Shown here piece after piece: positions 48,709 to 53,069 of a stretch of 53,069 bases of DNA. The notes under the pieces are model-generated. The model worked only from the letters and a program-made list of their open reading frames with translations. It had not been told where the DNA came from and searched no databases. Source of the stretch: Desulfurivibrionaceae bacterium (lineage in GTDB: Bacteria > Desulfobacterota > Desulfobulbia > Desulfobulbales > VMSU01); NCBI GenBank assembly GCA_030145275.1, contig JAQYVV010000018.1:1-53069 (forward strand), given 5' to 3'. A program made the translations under genes and the position numbers. Positions within the stretch are counted from its first letter, which is position 1; every line of letters starts with the position of its first letter.

Positions 48709-51279
48709 TTATCCCAATTCATCCTTTATTGCTTTTGCTATTTTCTTAATGGAATAAGGTTTTTTAATGTATTGAGCAATTCCCAACTTCAGAGCCTCTT
48801 TTACTTCTTCAGTCTCAGAAAATCCACTGGTTATAATGGCTTTTTGATGGGGGTGAATTTTAACTATCCTCTCGTATGTCTCGCGACCATTTATACCTGG
48901 ATCCATTATCATATCAAGTAGAATCAAATCCACTGTATTCTCTTGTAAATAAGCAATTGCGTCTTCACCACTGGCAACAGCTTCTACTTTGTAACCTAAT
49001 TTTACCGCCATATCTGATGCTATTACCCTCTGGTGTTTTTCATCATCGACAATCAATAGAACTTGCCCATTGCCTTTTAGCTCCTCAATTGTTGACTCCA
49101 ATGTTTCACTAATCTTTTTGTCCCTTGTTATGGGCAAATAAACATTAATTGTGGTGCCGTTTCCCGAGCTTTCAATATCTATATAGCCATTATGGTCCTG
49201 TAGCGTATTCCAAACAACTGTCAGGCCCAAACCGGTGCCGCTTCTGCCCAGAACTTTCTTTGAATAAAATGGCTCAAAGATTCTCTCTAAATCTTCCTTA
49301 GGTATACCCGGCCCATCATCTGATACAGAGAGAACAACATACTCGCCAGTATTCACCTCGTCATACCCCTTAAATGGTCTGTCCAAATACCGATTCATGG
49401 TAGATATGGTGATATTGCCATCACTTGCTACAGCTTCTGTAGCATTGGAGACGAGGTTCATCACAATCTTGTCTATATGAACAGATGAACCTTTGATATA
49501 CAATAAGTCGGGATCTAGAAAGGTCTTGATCGTAATGGTTGGATGATATTGGATCAGTTTCTGGTGCTCAGGAGAATGTAGATATTCCGAAATTCTGCTA
49601 TTTATGTTTAATGTTTTTTTGTCAGTTGCAACGCCCCTGGCGATAGTCAATAAATCTGCGACAATCGTTGCAGCTTTATTACCTGATGTATGGATTATTT
49701 CAATGGCCTTTCGGTGTTTTGGGGAAAGATCATTTTCCAGTAATAACAGCTCAGGGTAGCTAACAATACCTGACAGGATGTTGTTTAAATCGTGTGCTAC
49801 CCCTCCGGCTAAAAGGCCAAGAGACTCCATACGTTTCAACCTGTTAATCTTTTTTTCGCTCTTGATCAGTTTTTGGTCGTTTCGTTTACGCTCCGTAATA
49901 TCCGCACAGTTGCCAATCCACTTAATAGGATTGCCGTTCTCATCCAAGACAGGAACAGCGCAAGCAGACCAGTAGAGCCAGGAGCCATCTTTGCGCTGAA
50001 TTTGGTACTCATAGTTGATCGGTTCGGTGGAGGTCCGGTGGCGCTCGACTGCATCGGATAATCGAACAAAATCATCAGGATGAAGTCTCTCCATCCAGGC
50101 TGCAATGGTATGAGGAAATTCTCCTGGGGTATAACCCAATGCTGAATCGATATCCCCAAACCAGAGCAGCGTATCATTAAAAATATTCCATTCGTAAATC
50201 AGATCAGTCACCGTTTCGGCTGCCAACCGAAAGCGATCTTCAGCCTTCTTGCGTTGGGTGATTTCGTCTTGTAACTCTATGTTTCTCTTGTCGAGTTCTA
50301 GATTCTTGTTGAGCTGGAGTTCGTTGGCTTCGGCGAGTTTGCGATTGAAGCGCCGAGTCAAAAGGGTGTTGTAGCCGAGCAGGCACAGAATGATAATAGC
50401 GATACCCGTGACCTGCCACACCACTCTCCAATCGGTGCCGTGCTGGAACTTTACTGTATACCAGCGTCCGAGGATGGCATTGCGGGTCGCATCGTCCAAG
50501 TTCTTAATTATCTTGTCGAACACGGACAGCAGGATCGGATCGTCTTTACGCACCCCGACTCTGAAGGCATTATCCAGACCGGTCTGGCCGACAATCTTGA
50601 GGTTGCTGAGGCCAAGTTCCTGAAGATGACGGGTGATAATAAACAGGGCGTCCAGAGTTGCGTAAATCTCTCCGTCAGAAACTTTGCGCAGACCATCTCC
50701 GACCGATTTTACGGAAATGATTTTAATCTCCGGGTATTGCTTTCGGATTTTCTCCTCGTAAACATAGCCTTCGACAATACCGAGTTTGCGCCCTGACAAA
50801 GATTCCAGTCCTTCCAGGTAAAAAACATCATTTCTGACGGCGATGACAACGGAGTCGGTGAGATAGGGGTCGGTAAAGTTTAAGAATTCACGCCTCTGCG
50901 GGCTTTCGTTCAGCAGGGAAAGGATGTCGCACTGGCGGGATTTTGCCGCTTCAAGGGATTCCTTCCAGCTTTCAGTCAGCACCAGTTCAATCGGGACGGG
51001 GATCCCTTTCTGGAATTCAGACATAAAGTCGGCGGCGATCCCCTCATGCTTACCCTGTTCATCGATCCTTTCATACGGCATCCAGTTGGGGTCGACACAC
51101 ATTGTGACTCTCCCTTTTGCTGAGAGATGCTCCTTTTCTGCATCTGAAAGATCAAGATTCGTGGAACTTTGAGCAAACGTTGGAAACAGCAGGCAGGTGA
51201 AAAGCAGAGTGAACGCAATTCGAAGCTTAATTGTTTCAATACTCATAAGTAAATGTGGTTTGTTTCTGTGCCTGTTCAT
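48709..51279 (-). CDS. Hybrid sensor histidine kinase with periplasmic solute-binding domain
   Basis: About 856 residues from the ATG at 51279; a GTG at 51300 and an ATG at 51246 are alternatives. Order: signal peptide (IRIAFTLLFTCLLFPTFA), family-3 solute-binding domain (about 40-265: RVTMCVDPNWMPYERID, DILSLLNESPQRREFLNFT), one transmembrane helix (near 280-300), coiled coil, PAS/PAC (about 350-470), HisKA with GGVAHDLNNILSG, HATPase (DDGPGIPKEDLERIFEPFYSK, GTGLGLTVV) and a C-terminal receiver (LILLDMIMDPGINGRETY). It shares the SBP-PAS architecture with the output-less sensor at 19866. The ligand is probably an amino acid-like compound. No cognate regulator is adjacent. Confidence 0.88.
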   Translation of the reverse strand: MNRHRNKPHLLMSIETIKLRIAFTLLFTCLLFPTFAQSSTNLDLSDAEKEHLSAKGRVTMCVDPNWMPYERIDEQGKHEGIAADFMSEFQKGIPVPIELVLTESWKESLEAAKSRQCDILSLLNESPQRREFLNFTDPYLTDSVVIAVRNDVFYLEGLESLSGRKLGIVEGYVYEEKIRKQYPEIKIISVKSVGDGLRKVSDGEIYATLDALFIITRHLQELGLSNLKIVGQTGLDNAFRVGVRKDDPILLSVFDKIIKNLDDATRNAILGRWYTVKFQHGTDWRVVWQVTGIAIIILCLLGYNTLLTRRFNRKLAEANELQLNKNLELDKRNIELQDEITQRKKAEDRFRLAAETVTDLIYEWNIFNDTLLWFGDIDSALGYTPGEFPHTIAAWMERLHPDDFVRLSDAVERHRTSTEPINYEYQIQRKDGSWLYWSACAVPVLDENGNPIKWIGNCADITERKRNDQKLIKSEKKINRLKRMESLGLLAGGVAHDLNNILSGIVSYPELLLLENDLSPKHRKAIEIIHTSGNKAATIVADLLTIARGVATDKKTLNINSRISEYLHSPEHQKLIQYHPTITIKTFLDPDLLYIKGSSVHIDKIVMNLVSNATEAVASDGNITISTMNRYLDRPFKGYDEVNTGEYVVLSVSDDGPGIPKEDLERIFEPFYSKKVLGRSGTGLGLTVVWNTLQDHNGYIDIESSGNGTTINVYLPITRDKKISETLESTIEELKGNGQVLLIVDDEKHQRVIASDMAVKLGYKVEAVASGEDAIAYLQENTVDLILLDMIMDPGINGRETYERIVKIHPHQKAIITSGFSETEEVKEALKLGIAQYIKKPYSIKKIAKAIKDELG

Positions 51280-51300
51280 TATAACCTGCATTTGTGACAC

Positions 51301-51699
51301 AATTAATCAGGAGTCACAAGATTTCAAGAGAGTTTGACTTGGCAGCAGTTTGTCTTTTCGACAAAAAAAATTAGCGAACGAACTTTCCGAATAATACGAA
51401 AACCGTCCCAGTTGATAACCGCCATACATCTCAAACTTCCCATTCTTTAATGATACTACTGGTCATCTTACATGTTATCAAATTATTTCCGGATATCGTT
51501 ATTAGTCTCGCCGCCGAACGTTTCCGATAACCAGCCGCTATTGGCTGGACCACCTACTAAGCTTTTTCTTTATGGCGACCAACTACCCCAAAGACTGGGC
51601 CCCATGCGGTCTGCGTTAATTGGCTGGTTCGGCGTTTTTTGCCGTTTAATTAATTGCTGAATCGCTGGCGATGATTATATATAAAACATTCTTTTCATT
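51301..51699. other. Gene-free stretch with an inverted repeat
   Basis: No gene is seen. GCCGAAC (51513-51519) is inverted at 51627-51633, and CCAGCC at 51531 is inverted at 51543 and 51622, so roughly 120 bases can fold. It resembles but does not meet the attC core consensus. Confidence 0.4.
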
Positions 51700-51975
51700 T
51701 CACTTTTTACCAAGTCCCAAAGAGACTATCCATAAAACGATTCCAACAAACAGAACTAACACTACAGGCATACTAAACTGGTCAACTACCGGTTCCCCGA
51801 ATATGAAACCAATGATAAAAAATAAAAGCCAAATTACCAAAAAACTTAAATATGGAGAAAATTGCTGTGGTTTACCAACCCTACGAAGGGCATTAATAAA
51901 GGCTATAACACCAATCCAAAGGGGTTATGCTGCGCTAAAAGCTGAAATGGAATAATGAATGATACGCGAAATCAT
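51700..51975 (-). pseudogene. Small membrane protein gene interrupted by an in-frame TAA
   Basis: From the ATG at 51975, preceded by AGAGGAG, the frame reads MISRIIHYSISAFSAA, then TAA at 51927-51925. It continues in the same frame for 74 codons (PLWIGVIAFINALRRVGK…, with two hydrophobic helices) to TGA at 51702-51700. The ribosome site, the unshifted frame and the membrane-like tail argue for one 91-codon gene broken by a single nonsense codon. A plus-strand open frame over the same bases is its shadow. No family recognised. Confidence 0.6.
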
Positions 51976-52016
51976 AATATTGGCTCCTCTGTTTTAATGT
52001 GGGAAGCTAATGGAAA

Positions 52017-52538
52017 TTAATTATTATCTAAAAACTTGATGGAATTTATCACGCCAGAGGTTTCGGGCTTGTACTTCTCAAAATATGATAATGCAGCGGA
52101 CTGATTCTTCTCTCCTGCAATACAATTAATTGTCAAGAATGTGCTTGAGTTCTTCAATTCAAGAACATAGTGAACCATATGATCATTTGATTTTGAGTTT
52201 TTATATGAAAGCCATGCGCCAATTCCTATAGTACCCGCTACCGGCATTTTTTCACTACTGTGTTTTACAGCTTTAAGTTTTTTTACCGATTCGTCAATAT
52301 CATTAAGCCCATCTATCGTTTTTAATTGCATATCATTTGGAATCTCCTTCAGAACAAACTGTATGATGTAGTTTTTACTGGGGGAAATTAAAACAATCAT
52401 TGTGCCATACGCTTTGTCGGTTTGTCTCATTTCCCATCCTTGAGGTCTGTTAAAGTAGATTTGTTCCACTTTTTGCGCATTCGAGATGGATGGACACAGA
52501 ATAATTACTATAAATATGGTGAATAGAAATTTACTCAT
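52017..52538 (-). CDS. Exported hypothetical protein
   Basis: 173 residues from the ATG at 52538, chosen because GAGAGG lies just upstream and a textbook signal peptide follows (MSKFLFTIFIVIILCPSISNAQ). The mature part has features of a small mixed alpha/beta periplasmic protein (FNRPQGWEM…, MIVLISPSKNYIIQFVLKEIP, IGIGAWLSYKNS, INCIAGEK) with no catalytic motif or lipobox seen. Codon use is AT-rich relative to the window core. No family recognised. It follows the 64-residue gene on the same strand by 134 bases. Confidence 0.7.
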   Translation of the reverse strand: MSKFLFTIFIVIILCPSISNAQKVEQIYFNRPQGWEMRQTDKAYGTMIVLISPSKNYIIQFVLKEIPNDMQLKTIDGLNDIDESVKKLKAVKHSSEKMPVAGTIGIGAWLSYKNSKSNDHMVHYVLELKNSSTFLTINCIAGEKNQSAALSYFEKYKPETSGVINSIKFLDNN

Positions 52539-52671
52539 ATTTTTTTCCTCTCCGAACATCATTATGCCAGCTCCATGTTAGTAAAAACGGTTGCACCAAG
52601 TTATAGCAAAAGTCATATGAAGTAGTTTCATGATTCTTTGCTTATTTAGTTTTTCAGAGGTCTTACAAATT

Positions 52672-52866
52672 TTAAAGAATCTTTGCTGCTAATTTTTGGA
52701 TAGCCTCTTTTTCGGATTCTGCTTTTACTGAAAAAGCGACACCTCTTGCCCCAGAGCTCCCATCAACAGGTAAAGGCCCAATCGCTTCAGCAACTTTATT
52801 TTCAGGGTGAAAATGTCCATCGTATTTTTTACCATCACTCGCAGTAAATGCTCCAAGCTCTATCAT
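52672..52866 (-). CDS. Small hypothetical protein (64 residues)
   Basis: The frame MIELGAFTASDGKKYDGHFH…KEAIQKLAAKIL has AGGAG seven bases before the ATG. It has a Gly/Ala-rich body with a short amphipathic C-terminal helix and no membrane segment. It is the first gene after the attC-like site on this strand, consistent with a gene cassette. Function unknown. Confidence 0.55.
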   Translation of the reverse strand: MIELGAFTASDGKKYDGHFHPENKVAEAIGPLPVDGSSGARGVAFSVKAESEKEAIQKLAAKIL

Positions 52867-52915
52867 GTTTATCTCCTAGTTTCCTGATTATTTTTAAAAA
52901 TTAGATTTATACCCC

Positions 52916-52981
52916 GCCTAACGAAAACGAATTAAGAGTTTTTGCGGCGTGCAGTTACCGCCGTCAAAACTCCAGTTGGGC
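52916..52981. other. Integron attC-like recombination site
   Basis: GCCTAAC (RYYYAAC core, 52916-52922) and GTTGGGC (GTTRRRY core, 52975-52981) bound a 66-base imperfect palindrome: AGTTTTTGCGGCG pairs with CGCCGTCAAAACT around TGCAGTTAC. The core sequences, their spacing and the inner stem fit the attC definition. No integrase or second clear attC is in the window, so an array, if any, would extend to the right. Confidence 0.55.
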
Positions 52982-53069
52982 TGAACCGCCTTCGCAGGCC
53001 TCGTACTTGGATTTTTATTAAAGTATTTTTGTTTCAGAATGAAGAGATATGAGATTTAGGGAACAATAT

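Noticed and set aside
51513..51633. Second integron attC site
   Set aside because: The ends GCCGAAC/GTTCGGC are inverted, but the third Y/R position breaks the attC core consensus and the inner stems are not in attC order.
51671..51955. 94-codon plus-strand frame
   Set aside because: Antisense shadow of the interrupted membrane protein gene, which has a ribosome site and hydrophobic helices.
1..53069. CRISPR array or cas genes
   Set aside because: No regularly spaced direct repeats and no Cas-like protein were found on either strand.

Overview
The window looks like a chromosomal segment of an anaerobic Desulfobacterota (delta-proteobacterial) organism, most likely of Desulfobulbales type. 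This is inferred from gene content, with no database search. The markers are an hgcA-hgcB mercury-methylation pair, a multiheme cytochrome/Fe-S/NrfD membrane redox operon, MetF/MetV with HdrC-like and MvhD-like proteins, a split archaeal-type glutamate synthase with ferredoxin domains, and several sigma-54 activators. Base composition is moderate, with AT-rich accessory patches.

Layout. 1-2.7 kb: the N-terminus of an IS4-type transposase running off the left edge, a short-chain dehydrogenase, and two tandem, catalytically degenerate citrate-synthase-like paralogues. 2.7-5.4 kb: a decayed TonB-receptor fragment beside an intact TonB-dependent receptor. 5.7-7.2 kb: hgcB and hgcA on the minus strand. 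7.5-13.7 kb, plus strand: a phospholipase-C-like protein, an Atg22-like MFS transporter, a sigma-54 activator with a degenerate ArsC/LMW-phosphatase-like N-terminus, a NodIJ-type ABC exporter and a thioesterase. 14-15.1 kb: a small membrane protein and a patch of terminators and nested inverted repeats.

15.1-21.5 kb, minus strand: a sensor with a periplasmic binding domain and PAS but no output domain, a PAS sigma-54 activator, then a pentaheme cytochrome c, a Tat-type 4x[4Fe-4S] protein, an NrfD-like membrane subunit and a small membrane protein. This looks like a self-contained quinone/periplasm redox module. 22-26.5 kb: AcuI-like reductase, a DUF3786-like Fe-S protein and a P2-type ATPase with an altered ion site. 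26.8-32.7 kb: a small Zn-ribbon protein and a LolA-like/FtsX/FtsX/ATPase/beta-barrel envelope operon.

33-39 kb: MetF with a fused MetV-like tail, PurF, KdsD, then HdrC-like, MvhD and MetV genes. Together they suggest one-carbon (methyl-THF) metabolism wired to Fe-S electron carriers, which could also supply methyl groups to HgcA. 39.3-44.8 kb: a lone receiver protein and a three-gene glutamate synthase whose last subunit is a GXGXG-GltD-ferredoxin fusion lacking the NADPH-binding domain. 44.9-47.2 kb: tRNA-Lys and a second 3' tRNA-Lys fragment bracket a 2.2-kb AT-rich island carrying a nucleotidyltransferase-type gene pair behind tandem palindromic operators. 47.4-48.7 kb: a complete ISL3-family element. 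48.7-53 kb: a hybrid sensor kinase, a stop-interrupted small membrane gene, two small hypothetical genes and an integron attC-like site near the right edge.
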